Source of the DNA: Enhydrobacter aerosaccus | GTDB taxonomy: Bacteria > Pseudomonadota > Alphaproteobacteria > Reyranellales > Reyranellaceae | Length of the DNA stretch: 64,000 nt | Reading direction: 5' to 3' | NCBI GenBank assembly: GCA_903832005.1 | Contig: CAIKZO010000031.1 | Span: 1 to 64,000 of the forward strand | In this document: positions 45,369 to 54,900 of the stretch, in pieces | Position numbering within the stretch: position 1 is the first letter of the stretch | Layout: the number at the start of each line of letters is the position of its first letter | Translations under genes and position numbers: made by a program | Notes under the pieces: generated by a model | What the model saw: only the letters and a program-made list of their open reading frames with translations | Database searches by the model: none | What the model was told of the DNA's origin: nothing

Positions 45369-47384
45369 GTGTTGTCCCGGCGAGACATGAGTGTGACGCC
45401 CGAAGAAAGTTCGCCCGCCTACCGCCCCGACATCGACGGCTTGCGCGCGGTCGCGGTCCTGGCGGTCGTGCTCTATCACGCCTTCCCGACCGGCTCGCCG
45501 GGCGGCTTCGTCGGCGTCGACATCTTCTTCGTCATCTCCGGCTTCCTGATCTCGACCATCCTGCTGAGCCAGATGGCCAGGGGACGCTTCAGCTTCGTCG
45601 ATTTCTACAGCCGCCGCGCCCGGCGCATCTTCCCCGCCCTGCTCGCCGTCCTGCTGGCCTGTTTCGTCGCCGGCTGGGTCCTGCTGCTGCCGCGCGAGTT
45701 CCGCGAACTGGGCGGCAACATCGGCGCCGCCGCGGCCTTCCTCTCCAATTTCCTGCTGTGGCACCAGGCGGGCTACTTCGACACCTCGGCCGAAGCCAAG
45801 CCGCTGCTCCATCTGTGGAGCCTCGGCATCGAGGAACAGTTTTACGTGCTCTGGCCGCTGCTGCTTGTGGTCTCGGGACGGTTCAGACGCGCGCTGCCGT
45901 TGCTGATCGGCGGGCTGGCGGTCGCCTCCTTCGCCTACTGCCTCTACATCACCGAACACACGCCGGTGGCCGCCTTCTTCTCGCCGGCCTCGCGCTGGTG
46001 GGAGCTGATGCTGGGCGGCCTGCTGGCGGAGATCGTCCTGGGCCGCGGCACGCTCAAAGGCGGCTGGTCGAACGCCGCTTCCCTCCTCGGCGCCGTGCTG
46101 ATCGGCGGTACCCTGCTGCTGCTGGACCCGACGCAGCCCTTCCCGGGATGGCGCGCGGCCGTGCCGGCGCTCGGCACCTTCCTGCTCCTGTACGCAGGCC
46201 CCGGCGCCGGGCTCAACCGCGCGCTGCTGTCGAACCGGCTGCTGGTCGGAATCGGGTTGATCAGCTACCCGCTCTATCTCTGGCACTGGCCGCTCCTGTC
46301 CTTCGCCCGCATCTTCCGCAGCGCGCCGCTCGGCGTCGAACGCACGGTCGCGGCACTGCTGGCGGCGCTGGTCCTCGCGTGGCTCACCTATCGTTTCATC
46401 GAGCGGCCGATCCGCTTCGGCACCCTTATCGCCCTGCCGCGCCGTTGGCTGGCGCCAGCGCTTTACGGGCTGCTGGCGACGGCGGGCGCGGTCGGCGTCG
46501 TGGTTCATCTCGCCAACGGCTTCGTCTCCCGCCCCGTGCTGGGCCAGGTCCGGCCGGAGGTCGTCGTCGACTGGCCGCGCACGGAGCATCCTCCCTGCGC
46601 CGATCGCGCGTCGATGTCGCCGATCATGGCCGAGGCCTGCTACGCCCACGTCAACGTCGGCGCGCCGCGCAAGGTCGTGCTGTGGGGCGATTCGCACGCG
46701 CCGCCCTGGGCCGTCGATTTCGAGGCCCTGGCGTCGAAGGACGGCTTCGAACTCTATGTGCTGAAGCTCAACGGCTGCCCGCCCCTCACCGGCATCCGCC
46801 GCACCGACATCAAGGAGAGCCTCGCCGTCTGCGACACGCTGAAGCCCAGCCAGGACCTGTTCGACGCCATCCTCGCGCTCCATCCCGACGTCGTTGTCAT
46901 GGCGGCGCGCTGGTCGAATTTCTCGCACGGCTGGATCCGCAACGGCCGGCTGATGCCCGGCAACTCGTTCCTGACGACCGATCCCGACGGCATCGCCACG
47001 CGCGAGACCTCGCGCCAGGCGCTGGCCGAGCGCATCCCGGCCACGATCGAGGCGCTGGAGGCGCACAAGATCTCCGTCGTCGTGATCCGCAATCCGCCAG
47101 TGCTGAATTTCGAGGTGACGAACCTGCGCAAGTCGATCACCGAACTCGAGGTCACGCCGGCCGAGAACGACGCGCTGTCGCGCTACACCGACGACATCTT
47201 CGCCAAGGTGAAGGGCTTCGAGCTATACGATCCGGCGAAGCTGATCTGCAAGACAACGTGCAGCGCCGTCGTCGATGGCCACGAACTCTACGTCGATGAC
47301 AATCACCTGGGCGTCTTTGGCGCCAAGCTGTTCGAGGATCAGATCGACCGGCTGATGATGCGCGTCCTCGCGGCGCGCGGCTGA
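45369..47384 (+). CDS. OafA-type O-acyltransferase with C-terminal SGNH domain
   Basis: A 671-residue two-domain protein. The N-terminal acyltransferase-3 domain (residues 20-360, about ten membrane segments) shows YRPDIDGLRAVAVLAVVLYH, FVGVDIFFVISGFL and LLHLWSLGIEEQFYVLWP. The C-terminal periplasmic SGNH domain has LWGDSHAPPW (nucleophile Ser) and DDNHLGVFG (acid and His). Such proteins O-acetylate lipopolysaccharide or other surface sugars. The start is either GTG 45369, with GGGAG upstream, or ATG 45387. It converges on another acyltransferase gene 4 bp away. Confidence 0.92.
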   Translation: MLSRRDMSVTPEESSPAYRPDIDGLRAVAVLAVVLYHAFPTGSPGGFVGVDIFFVISGFLISTILLSQMARGRFSFVDFYSRRARRIFPALLAVLLACFVAGWVLLLPREFRELGGNIGAAAAFLSNFLLWHQAGYFDTSAEAKPLLHLWSLGIEEQFYVLWPLLLVVSGRFRRALPLLIGGLAVASFAYCLYITEHTPVAAFFSPASRWWELMLGGLLAEIVLGRGTLKGGWSNAASLLGAVLIGGTLLLLDPTQPFPGWRAAVPALGTFLLLYAGPGAGLNRALLSNRLLVGIGLISYPLYLWHWPLLSFARIFRSAPLGVERTVAALLAALVLAWLTYRFIERPIRFGTLIALPRRWLAPALYGLLATAGAVGVVVHLANGFVSRPVLGQVRPEVVVDWPRTEHPPCADRASMSPIMAEACYAHVNVGAPRKVVLWGDSHAPPWAVDFEALASKDGFELYVLKLNGCPPLTGIRRTDIKESLAVCDTLKPSQDLFDAILALHPDVVVMAARWSNFSHGWIRNGRLMPGNSFLTTDPDGIATRETSRQALAERIPATIEALEAHKISVVVIRNPPVLNFEVTNLRKSITELEVTPAENDALSRYTDDIFAKVKGFELYDPAKLICKTTCSAVVDGHELYVDDNHLGVFGAKLFEDQIDRLMMRVLAARG

Positions 47385-47388
47385 TCGG

Positions 47389-48594
47389 TCAGGCCTGCAC
47401 GGTCCCCCGCCGGCGCCCGCCCGGGATGCGCGCCCTCACCCAGGGCTGGAACATGTAGTCTAGGAAGTGCGCCAGCGCGAAGCTGAGCACGCCCGCTACC
47501 GCCACGCTCACGATCGGCCCGAAAAGCCCCAGCGCATTGAAGGTTTGCACCAGCGGATAGTGCACGAGATAGAGCGCGTAGCTGAGGCCGCCGACATAGA
47601 CCAGAAACGGCTGCAGCGGCCGCAGGGCCCAGGTCACTCCACGGACCATCATCGCCGGGCCAAAGGTGAACACCGCCACGGCCATCGTCGTGATCAGCTT
47701 CATGCTGAGATGCGCCGTCGACACCTTCCACAGAATGGCCAGCGCCACCGCCGAGATCACGCAGCGCGCGACGAGGCTCAGCACCAGGGTCCGGCGCGTG
47801 GCGGCGCCCGCGATCGTCTGCGAGACGAACGCCCAGAGCAGGAAGCCGAAGCCCAGGCTGAAGCCCAGCAGGCGCAGGAAATCGTATTTCGCCGGCTCGG
47901 CAAACGGCACGCGTCCGATGCAGATGCCGATCACGAACAGGTAGGCGCCCGTCGCCAGCGAGATCGCATGGCCCGCGCGGCAGAGGCGTGTGATGCCGAC
48001 GCCGACCAGCCAGAAGGAGAAATAGGCCAGCGGATGCAGCACGGCGCTGAGCTTGTCCGACGGTCCCCACGGAATGACGTAGAGCGACAGGCCGACTGCC
48101 ACACTGGCCACAAACAGCGGCACCAGCAGGCGCGGCATCATCATCATCACGATGAAGGCCGCGTAATAGTAGATCTCGTAGGCGAGGCTCCACGACGGCA
48201 CGTAGAAGCGCACCGGGAACAGTGGATCCCAGAACAGCGTCTGCACGAATAGCGCGTTGCCGAAGAAGCGGCCGAGGCTCGGCAGCACGCCGCACAGCGC
48301 CATCAGGGCCACGCTCACCAGCAACATCACGTAGTAGATCGGCAGGATGCGGACCAGTCGCGAGCGGATGTAGGAGACCGCGCCGGTGTAGTTCTGCAAG
48401 GAAATCACGCAGCCCGACAGGACGAAGAAACCCGCCACCGCCTCGAGCGAGAACGAGGCCACCGAAACCAGCAGCGAATTCTGCGGCATGTCCAGCGTTT
48501 CACCGTAGAGGTGCGTGAACAGCACCTGGAGCGCGCAGGCCGCGCGCAGCATCTCGACGCTGGCGAGGCGGTGGCTGGGAGCAGGAGTCGTCAT
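47389..48594 (-). CDS. Acyltransferase-3 family membrane protein
   Basis: A 401-residue acyltransferase-3 protein without an SGNH domain. RLASVEMLRAACALQVLFTH at the start, FVLSGCVIS in the second segment, YIRSRLVRILPIYYVML and SWSLAYEIYYYAAF are the core motifs; about ten membrane segments follow. It probably acylates a surface glycan or lipid carrier. The start overlaps the stop of the upstream GT-C-like membrane gene (ATGA), and it converges on the OafA-type gene at 45369, so the three form an envelope-sugar modification group. Confidence 0.88.
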   Translation of the reverse strand: MTTPAPSHRLASVEMLRAACALQVLFTHLYGETLDMPQNSLLVSVASFSLEAVAGFFVLSGCVISLQNYTGAVSYIRSRLVRILPIYYVMLLVSVALMALCGVLPSLGRFFGNALFVQTLFWDPLFPVRFYVPSWSLAYEIYYYAAFIVMMMMPRLLVPLFVASVAVGLSLYVIPWGPSDKLSAVLHPLAYFSFWLVGVGITRLCRAGHAISLATGAYLFVIGICIGRVPFAEPAKYDFLRLLGFSLGFGFLLWAFVSQTIAGAATRRTLVLSLVARCVISAVALAILWKVSTAHLSMKLITTMAVAVFTFGPAMMVRGVTWALRPLQPFLVYVGGLSYALYLVHYPLVQTFNALGLFGPIVSVAVAGVLSFALAHFLDYMFQPWVRARIPGGRRRGTVQA

Positions 48595-50279
48595 CCGCGC
48601 GACACTGTCCTTCGCCAGCCCAGGAACCCCAGCAAAATCCCCAACCCCGCCAGTTCGACGAGGCGCACGGCAAGCAGCCAGTCGAGCTTGCTCTCCGAGA
48701 CCCGCACCGTGGCGCCAGGCTCGACGGGGCCCAGCACGATATTGGTCTCGCAGGTACCGGGCGACAGCACTTTGCCGTTCGCCATGTAGTCGACCATGCC
48801 GATCGGGCCGCGCTCGAGCGCCACGAACGGCCGCTCCGCGCGGAAGCCCTTGCGGAGATCGGCGAAGGACGCAGGAGCGACGTCACCCGCCGCGGGGCAG
48901 CTGGGCGACAGCTTGGCCTGGTTCGGCAGATATTCGCGGATGCCCCAGATCGAGTTTTCCTTGTCGCGATCGTAGGCCAGCCGCTCGTTCTGGTCGGACT
49001 TCACCTCGGCCACGTCGGGAATGTAGTCGGCGCCCGCCAGCGTGCAGAGCACGCCCATGCACAGCACGGAGATCGCGGCGAACACCGCGAGTGCCTGCCG
49101 CCGGTCCGGCGCGATCTCACCCCATCCCAACAGGATCGCGGAGAAGCCCAGGAAGGCCGCCGGCAGCATGAGGCGCCAGATGAAGAGCGAGAGTTCCAGG
49201 GTCGGGATGTGGACCGTGATCGGCCTCAGGTAGACCGTCTGCAATCCCATCATCACAGCGAAAGACGCCACGAGGAACCAGCTCGCCCAGCTGAGCGATG
49301 CCCGCGACACGACGATCATCGCCAGCACGGCGAAAGGAATCCACGGGCCGATGTTGCGGTTGCTCTTGGGATCGAACAGCCGGACGATCGACAGGAATGA
49401 ATTCTGGAAATTCGCCGGCAGTGCTGCCGGCCCTCTGATCAAGTCCTGCCACAGCGCCGGCGGCAGCCAGAATGGTATGGCGATGACGAGTGCAATGACC
49501 AGGGGCGGCAGCAGGCGACGCGCCGCCGTGAAAGGCCCGATGCGCGCGAGCCCGAGCACCGCCGGCACCTCGCACAGCAGGCTGTGGCCCAGCACGATCG
49601 GATGGGCTGCGGCTTGCAGGAAGAACACCAGGATCAATCCCGGCCACGGCCGGGGCGAGAGCGCGCAACTCACCACCCAGGGGATCAGTGCGAAGACCCA
49701 GAATTCCGCGAGCGATGCACGTCCCGTCCACAGCACATAGGTGTAGTTGGCGCTGACGAAGAGAATGGCCGCGAGTACGCCGACGCTGCCCTTTGAATTG
49801 TCACCAGCCCGCGACGTCACTTTCCCGGCCACGCTCAACAGGCCCAGCGCCATCACGACGAATTCGAGAACGCCCGCGACCTTGTAGGCGATGAACGCCG
49901 GTATCCCGATCAGGTTCAGCGCGACCGGCAGCACATAGGGCAATAGGCTGTAGTAGACGAACGTCGGCAGCGCGATGCCCGACACCGAATTGGTGAGAAG
50001 GAGACTGAGCTCGCCATGTCGAAGCTGCTCCGACAGCGCGACGATGCGAAAGACATGAGTATGGGTGTCGTCGCCCCAGGACAGGCAGAAGCTCGCCGCT
50101 GCGACGAACACCGCCCACCACAACGCGGCCTTCGGCCGACCGCGCCACAGGCTCACCGCGCTCATGATCGCGGGACCGACGGTCAAGACAACCAGCAGCG
50201 TGCTCAGGGCCGGATGAAGAACCGCGACGGCTTTAAATCTTTCGAAGTAGCCGAGAAAACTTGCGACAGACGCTCCCAT
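48591..50279 (-). CDS. Large polytopic membrane protein, possible GT-C-like
   Basis: A 562-residue protein with roughly 11-12 membrane segments between residues 20 and 420, a C-terminal periplasmic portion of about 110 residues (containing the Cys pair CPAAGD and TCETN) and a last membrane anchor ending in GWRRTVSRG. The first loop carries SWGDDTHTHVFRI, where the Asp pair resembles the catalytic loop of GT-C glycosyltransferases such as ArnT or YfhO-like proteins; the family is not certain. ATG at 50279 is the first start before the hydrophobic region. It is coupled to the downstream acyltransferase, supporting a role in surface polysaccharide assembly. Confidence 0.65.
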   Translation of the reverse strand: MGASVASFLGYFERFKAVAVLHPALSTLLVVLTVGPAIMSAVSLWRGRPKAALWWAVFVAAASFCLSWGDDTHTHVFRIVALSEQLRHGELSLLLTNSVSGIALPTFVYYSLLPYVLPVALNLIGIPAFIAYKVAGVLEFVVMALGLLSVAGKVTSRAGDNSKGSVGVLAAILFVSANYTYVLWTGRASLAEFWVFALIPWVVSCALSPRPWPGLILVFFLQAAAHPIVLGHSLLCEVPAVLGLARIGPFTAARRLLPPLVIALVIAIPFWLPPALWQDLIRGPAALPANFQNSFLSIVRLFDPKSNRNIGPWIPFAVLAMIVVSRASLSWASWFLVASFAVMMGLQTVYLRPITVHIPTLELSLFIWRLMLPAAFLGFSAILLGWGEIAPDRRQALAVFAAISVLCMGVLCTLAGADYIPDVAEVKSDQNERLAYDRDKENSIWGIREYLPNQAKLSPSCPAAGDVAPASFADLRKGFRAERPFVALERGPIGMVDYMANGKVLSPGTCETNIVLGPVEPGATVRVSESKLDWLLAVRLVELAGLGILLGFLGWRRTVSRG

Positions 50280-50382
50280 GCTCTCGCCGCTCCATTGGTC
50301 GCTTTCAGACGACGTTAATGAAGATGCTACAGTCTCAGTGAAGCCTTCGCCATTCGACAATTGCGCGCAGGCTGTAGCGAGC

Positions 50383-51222
50383 CTAGGAGGCCCTGCCGGC
50401 GCCACCGAGCCAATAGCGCTGAAGCGCCGCCGCATCGCCGTTGAAGACGTTGCGATCACAGTGGGAAACGCCGGCGATCGAGCGGGGCACGGTGCCGTAG
50501 GCCGCCTTGTCCTCGCTGTCGTCGCCCGCGTACTGCCATAGGCGCCAGCCGCGATCGGCCCACGCCATCGGCACCTGGGGCTCGTCGCGATAATCGGCGA
50601 GCCACAGATCGCAGCGCGACACGATCGAACGCTGGCTGATCGGCTCGCGCAGGCCCACGCGGCTGCGGCCGGAGAGCTTGCCGTCGGCAAAGCCTGAACG
50701 CGTGTAGAGCAGCGGCAACCGGCCGGTCGCCTGCTGGACCGTGAGCACGAAGGCCTCGGCCTGCAACAAGGTCATGGTGTTGCGCGGGTTGGGATCGTTG
50801 GGCTCGAAGTCGAGGGCGAGCAAGGTCGTGGGCGTCGGCCGCACCGCCGCCAGGAAGATCTTGGCCTGCTGCACCCCGGTAAACTGCCGCGTGCCGAAGT
50901 GATAGGCGCCCCACAGCAGTCCCGCCGCCTCGGCCTGCGGGCGCCGCGGTCCGTAGGACGGATCGACCCAGTCGCCGCCCTCCGTCGCCTTGTGGAGGAC
51001 CGCCATGATGTTGCTCTTGCGGCGTACGGCGTTGAAGTCGGTGACCGTCACGTTGTGGCTGATGTCGATCACCGCATCGAGACCGGCACGCGTGGTTGAT
51101 GGATAGTTGCCCGAGAGGCCGGGAGAACTGGAGGCGGCCTGCTGTCGTCCGCTGCCGCACCCCGCCAGGGTGGGCATCGTCAGGCCCGCGAGTCCGACAA
51201 GCGCCCTGCGCCGAGTGATCAT
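50383..51222 (-). CDS. GH25 lysozyme-like lipoprotein
   Basis: A 279-residue glycoside hydrolase family 25 protein. The N-terminus has RRR followed by a hydrophobic stretch and the lipobox LAGC with Cys22, so it is probably membrane-anchored in the periplasm. The GH25 barrel shows VIDISH with Asp53, HKATEG, GAYHFG and LALDFEPN with Asp138 and Glu140, the catalytic pair. C-terminal LWQYAGDD and CDRNVFNGD are family-typical. It would cleave the MurNAc-GlcNAc bond of peptidoglycan. The start is ATG 51222, eight codons inside an open frame. GH25 is less common in Gram-negatives than in Gram-positives or phages; recruitment from phage is possible. Confidence 0.85.
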   Translation of the reverse strand: MITRRRALVGLAGLTMPTLAGCGSGRQQAASSSPGLSGNYPSTTRAGLDAVIDISHNVTVTDFNAVRRKSNIMAVLHKATEGGDWVDPSYGPRRPQAEAAGLLWGAYHFGTRQFTGVQQAKIFLAAVRPTPTTLLALDFEPNDPNPRNTMTLLQAEAFVLTVQQATGRLPLLYTRSGFADGKLSGRSRVGLREPISQRSIVSRCDLWLADYRDEPQVPMAWADRGWRLWQYAGDDSEDKAAYGTVPRSIAGVSHCDRNVFNGDAAALQRYWLGGAGRAS

Positions 51223-51331
51223 TTTTGCACTATATCCGACCCTCACGGGAATTTCGACGAGCCGCGACCAAATGGCCGCGACCGTTTCTCCTGCTATAGA
51301 GTGTCAGGCGTGAGGCAGGAGTAATCGACGA

Positions 51332-52012
51332 GTGGCGCGTGTGAAGGCGAACGCAGACAAGAAACGGCGCACGAAACGCCGGCTGAAACGCGCCGGGACC
51401 GACGGCATCAGCGTCGACGACGAGGGCGATGGGCGGCGGGCGCGCAGCGCGCGAACCCGGGCCGCGATCATCGACTCCTTCCTCGGCCTGATCCGGGAGA
51501 AGGCCGAGGTTCCGACCGCCAAGCGAATCGCCAAGCGCGCCGGCTGCTCGGCGCGCTCGGTGTTCGAGCGCTTCAAGGATTTCAAGGAGCTGGCGGCGGC
51601 ATCCTTCGACCATGTCCTGCAGTCGGGCCTGTCGACGCCGGTCGGCGACACGCTGACTCGCGATCAGAAGACCCGCATCGCCTTCCAGGTGAAGGTCCGT
51701 GCCACCAATTGCGAGAACTGGCTGCCATTGTGGCGCGTGCTGATGAGCGCTCAGATCGGCTCGCTCGACAAGCTGCAGGCCCGCATCGCCATCGTGCGCG
51801 AGATGTCGCGTGAGCGGCTGAAGCTGATGTACGCACCAGAACTCTCCGGGATGTCGCCGTGGAAGCGCGACGCCACCGTGATGGCCCTCGAGGCGCTGAC
51901 CGACTACGAGAGCTGGGGCCGGATGCGCGAGCACTACGGCCTCTCCTTCGAGCAGGGCTGCGAGGTATGGGCCGCGATGACGCAGCAATTGCTGCTGCCC
52001 GGACCCAAATAG
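51332..52012 (+). CDS. TetR-family transcriptional regulator
   Basis: A 226-residue regulator. A Lys/Arg-rich lead of 40 residues precedes the HTH (RTRAAIIDSFLGLIREK, then PTAKRIAKRAGCSARSVFERF with SVFERF in place of the usual LYxHF). The C-terminal helical domain is ligand-binding. GTG at 51332 is the likely start; the basic extension may add DNA contacts. It stands 101 bp before the CoA-transferase gene, which it may control. No palindrome is obvious in the 109 bp in front of it, so its operator is unknown. Confidence 0.82.
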   Translation: MARVKANADKKRRTKRRLKRAGTDGISVDDEGDGRRARSARTRAAIIDSFLGLIREKAEVPTAKRIAKRAGCSARSVFERFKDFKELAAASFDHVLQSGLSTPVGDTLTRDQKTRIAFQVKVRATNCENWLPLWRVLMSAQIGSLDKLQARIAIVREMSRERLKLMYAPELSGMSPWKRDATVMALEALTDYESWGRMREHYGLSFEQGCEVWAAMTQQLLLPGPK

Positions 52013-52112
52013 GCGTCGAAGTAGCGGCCGACATAGCGGAACAGCGGTCTCGACGGATCGCGGAGAATCGCGCACAGGAAGAGTGGATTTGCTTTCCGAG
52101 GAGACCACGACA

Positions 52113-53261
52113 ATGCCCCTCCCCCTCGACGGAGTCCGCGTCATCGAAGTGGGCCAGGCCCTGGCCGGGCCGCTGGCCGGCGTGTTGCTGGCCGACATGG
52201 GCGCCGACGTCATCAAGATCGAGAAGCCCGACGGCGGCGACGATGCCCGCATCTGGGGCCCTCCGTTCGGGCCCGACGGCGTCACCTCGCTCTACTTCTA
52301 TTCGCAGAACCGGAACAAGCGCTCGGTCTCGCTCGACCTCAAGGACGCCGGCGACATCGAGAAGCTCAATCGCCTGTGCGAGACCGCCGACATCCTGATC
52401 CAGAACCTGCGACCAGGCGTGGTCGACGAGATCGGCATCGGTCCCGAGGCGATGCTGAAGCGCCACCCGCGTCTGATCTACTGCTCGATCTGGGCATTCG
52501 GCTATGAGGGCCCACTCCGGATGAAGCCGGGCTTCGATCCTCTGTTGCAGGCCTACGGCGGCATGATGAGCGTCACCGGCCGGCCGGAGGATCCGCCGAC
52601 CTTCTGCGGCGCCTCGATCAACGACAAGGCGACCGGCATGTTCTGCACCATCGGCGCCCTGGCGGCGCTACGGATGCGGGACAAGACCGGCAGGGGCTGC
52701 CTGGTCGATACGTCGCTGTTCGACTCCGCCGTCCACTGGGTCGAGGGCCAGGTGAACGGCTACTTCGCCAACGGCACGGTCTCCAAGCGTCACGGCACCG
52801 GCAGCCCGGTGATCGTCCCATATCAGACCTTCGACACGGCTGATCAGCCGCTGTGCCTCGCGCCCGGCAACGACCGGCTATGGGCGCGCTGCGCACAGGT
52901 GCTGGGCCGGCCCGAATGGGCGACCGATCCCAAGTTCGCCAAGAGCGCTCATCGGGTGGCCAACAAGACCGAGCTGCTGCCGATGATCGCGGCCATCCTC
53001 AAGCAGAAGCCGCGCGCCCACTGGATCGAGACCATGGAGAAAGCGGGCGTGCCCTGCAGTCCGGTGAACGACATCGGCGAAGTGGCGCGCAGCGAGCAGA
53101 TGACGGCGTCGAAGCTGATGCAGCAGTTGCCCGACGGTGGCCCCAAGGTCGTCGGCATTCCCATCGCCTTCGATCGCGTGCGGCCGGGCTCCCCCCGCTC
53201 GGCGCCGAAGCTCGGCGAGCATACCGACGAGGTGCTGGGGGCGTTGCCGAAGCAGCGCTAG
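52113..53261 (+). CDS. Class III CoA-transferase (CaiB/BaiF family)
   Basis: A 382-residue CoA-transferase. LDGVRVIEVGQALAGPLAG and LLADMGADVIKIEKPDGGD form the N-terminal Rossmann part; the catalytic aspartate is Asp171 in GASINDKATGM, matching the formyl-CoA-transferase nucleophile. It moves CoA between carboxylic acids. ATG at 52113 has GAGGAG about 9 bases upstream. It lies downstream of a TetR regulator and next to the flavin-monooxygenase operon, so activation of a catabolic acid is plausible. It is tail to tail with the GNAT gene, 2 bp apart. Confidence 0.92.
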   Translation: MPLPLDGVRVIEVGQALAGPLAGVLLADMGADVIKIEKPDGGDDARIWGPPFGPDGVTSLYFYSQNRNKRSVSLDLKDAGDIEKLNRLCETADILIQNLRPGVVDEIGIGPEAMLKRHPRLIYCSIWAFGYEGPLRMKPGFDPLLQAYGGMMSVTGRPEDPPTFCGASINDKATGMFCTIGALAALRMRDKTGRGCLVDTSLFDSAVHWVEGQVNGYFANGTVSKRHGTGSPVIVPYQTFDTADQPLCLAPGNDRLWARCAQVLGRPEWATDPKFAKSAHRVANKTELLPMIAAILKQKPRAHWIETMEKAGVPCSPVNDIGEVARSEQMTASKLMQQLPDGGPKVVGIPIAFDRVRPGSPRSAPKLGEHTDEVLGALPKQR

Positions 53262-53263
53262 CC

Positions 53264-53731
53264 TCAGTCGAGCGTCTTGGTCATGTAGACGCGCATGTGG
53301 GCGTCCTTGCCATGGTCCGGCAGGCCGCGCCGCGTGATCTTGAAGCCGTGGCGGCTATAGAGCCGGACGCGATCCACCATCATCTCCGCGGTATTGAGCG
53401 ACATCGTGCGGCATCCGCGGCCGCGTGCGATCGGTTCGATCTGGCCGATCATCCAGCTCGCGATCCCCTGCTTCTGCCGGGTCGGGCTGACGGCGATCTG
53501 CTCCAGGTTCATGTCCCTGTCACCGCGCCTGGTGGCGATCGTGCCCACGATCTCAGCACCCTCCAGCGCCACGAAGATGTCGCCCTGCGCGATGGCTTCG
53601 CCGAACCAGTCATAACTGCCCGGTGCGATCTCGCGCCCCAGCGCACGCACATAGGGCGTGAAGGCCTGGCGCATGAGCGCGTCGACGGCTGCAAGCTGGT
53701 CCGGTGTCGCCGGCACAAAAATGAAATTCAT
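53264..53731 (-). CDS. GNAT family N-acetyltransferase
   Basis: A 155-residue GNAT fold protein. LEQIAVSPTRQKQGIASWMI carries the acetyl-CoA binding motif A (Q/RxxGxxA), preceded by IVGTIATRRG and followed by MSLNTAEMMVDRVRLYSRHGF, the family's late YxxxGF signature. Substrate unknown. It is the last gene of the five-gene minus-strand operon starting at 58558 and overlaps the previous gene by 4 bp. Confidence 0.88.
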   Translation of the reverse strand: MNFIFVPATPDQLAAVDALMRQAFTPYVRALGREIAPGSYDWFGEAIAQGDIFVALEGAEIVGTIATRRGDRDMNLEQIAVSPTRQKQGIASWMIGQIEPIARGRGCRTMSLNTAEMMVDRVRLYSRHGFKITRRGLPDHGKDAHMRVYMTKTLD

Positions 53732-54900
53732 CGGCCTATATCGCTCGCATCGTGGGCGTAGAGCCAGCCGATATTTGCCATCGACCTGTCACCCGAGGCC
53801 GTCATCGCCGCGTCGCGCGCCTGCTGCTCGGGACCATCCTGCAGATGGAAGCGTGTGCGGTTGGCGGCGCTGGCCTGCTGTAGCCGCGTGGCGCGTGGCT
53901 TGCGCGCTTCTTCGTAGCGCCGGAGCGAGGCGGGAATGTCGTCCTTCATGTCGCGCAGCAACGCCGCAAGTGCCGCCCCATCCTCGATCGACTGCGCGGC
54001 GCCCTGCGCCATGAACGGCAACATCGGATGACAGGCATCGCCCAACAGGGTGATGCGACCCTTGCTCCAGCGTGGCAGTTCGGTCCGGTCGTGCAGGGCC
54101 CACACGAACGTCTCTGGAAAGGAGGCAATCAATCCGCGCACCGTCGGATGCCAGTCGGCATATCGCGCCGCCACGTCGGCCACGTTGCCGGGGACGGTCC
54201 AGCCCTCCTCCGTCCAGGCGCCCTGCTCGGTGACGCAGACGACGTTCATGAACTTTCCGCCTGACACCCAGTAGTGAACGACGTGGCCATCCGGCCCCAT
54301 CCAATTGTGCGAGGCCACTTCGATGTCGAGGTGACGCACCTGCTCCGCCGGCACCAGCCCGCGCCAGGCGATGCAGCCGGTGAAGCGCGCCTTCTCTGCG
54401 CCGAAAACCAGCGCGTGAACCCTGGAATGGATGCCGTCGGCGCCGACCAGCACATCGGCTTCGATCTGCGCGCCATTCTCGAAACGCGCGACGACCTTGT
54501 CGCCTCTGTCCTCAACGTTGACGAGCTTGTGCCGGACATGCACTCGCTCGGGCGGCAGCGCGTCCGCCAGGAGGTTGGCGAGATCGGCGCGGTGGAAGTG
54601 ATAGTACGGCGCGCCGAAAGTTTCCTCGACCGGCTTGCCGACGGGCGCGCGCTGCAAAGTGCGCCCGTCGTCCCAGCGGCGCTGGTGCACGGCCTGCGGA
54701 AAGACGCCGATCCGGTCCATCGCCGGCCGCAGGCCGAGCCGATGCAACAGCCGCGAGGCGTTGGGACTGATCTGGATGCCTGCGCCGATCTCGCTGATGC
54801 GCGGCGCCTGCTCGTATACCTGGGCGTCGAGACCGGCCCGCAGCAAATGGAGCGCGGCCGACAGGCCACCGATGCCGCCACCGATCACCGCCACTTTCAT
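53728..54900 (-). CDS. FAD-dependent monooxygenase (salicylate-hydroxylase-like)
   Basis: A 390-residue group A flavoprotein monooxygenase. The FAD motif VIGGGIGGLSAALHL is at 4-18, ADVLVGADGIHSRV is the DG motif, and LLGDACHPMLPFMAQGAAQSIED is the GD motif. It resembles 3-hydroxybenzoate 6-hydroxylase and salicylate hydroxylase (SIPNASR-type ISPNASRLLHRLG). It hydroxylates an aromatic ring with NAD(P)H and oxygen. ATG at 54900 overlaps the stop of the upstream monooxygenase (ATGA). Part of the five-gene operon; the particular aromatic is not known. Confidence 0.9.
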   Translation of the reverse strand: MKVAVIGGGIGGLSAALHLLRAGLDAQVYEQAPRISEIGAGIQISPNASRLLHRLGLRPAMDRIGVFPQAVHQRRWDDGRTLQRAPVGKPVEETFGAPYYHFHRADLANLLADALPPERVHVRHKLVNVEDRGDKVVARFENGAQIEADVLVGADGIHSRVHALVFGAEKARFTGCIAWRGLVPAEQVRHLDIEVASHNWMGPDGHVVHYWVSGGKFMNVVCVTEQGAWTEEGWTVPGNVADVAARYADWHPTVRGLIASFPETFVWALHDRTELPRWSKGRITLLGDACHPMLPFMAQGAAQSIEDGAALAALLRDMKDDIPASLRRYEEARKPRATRLQQASAANRTRFHLQDGPEQQARDAAMTASGDRSMANIGWLYAHDASDIGR

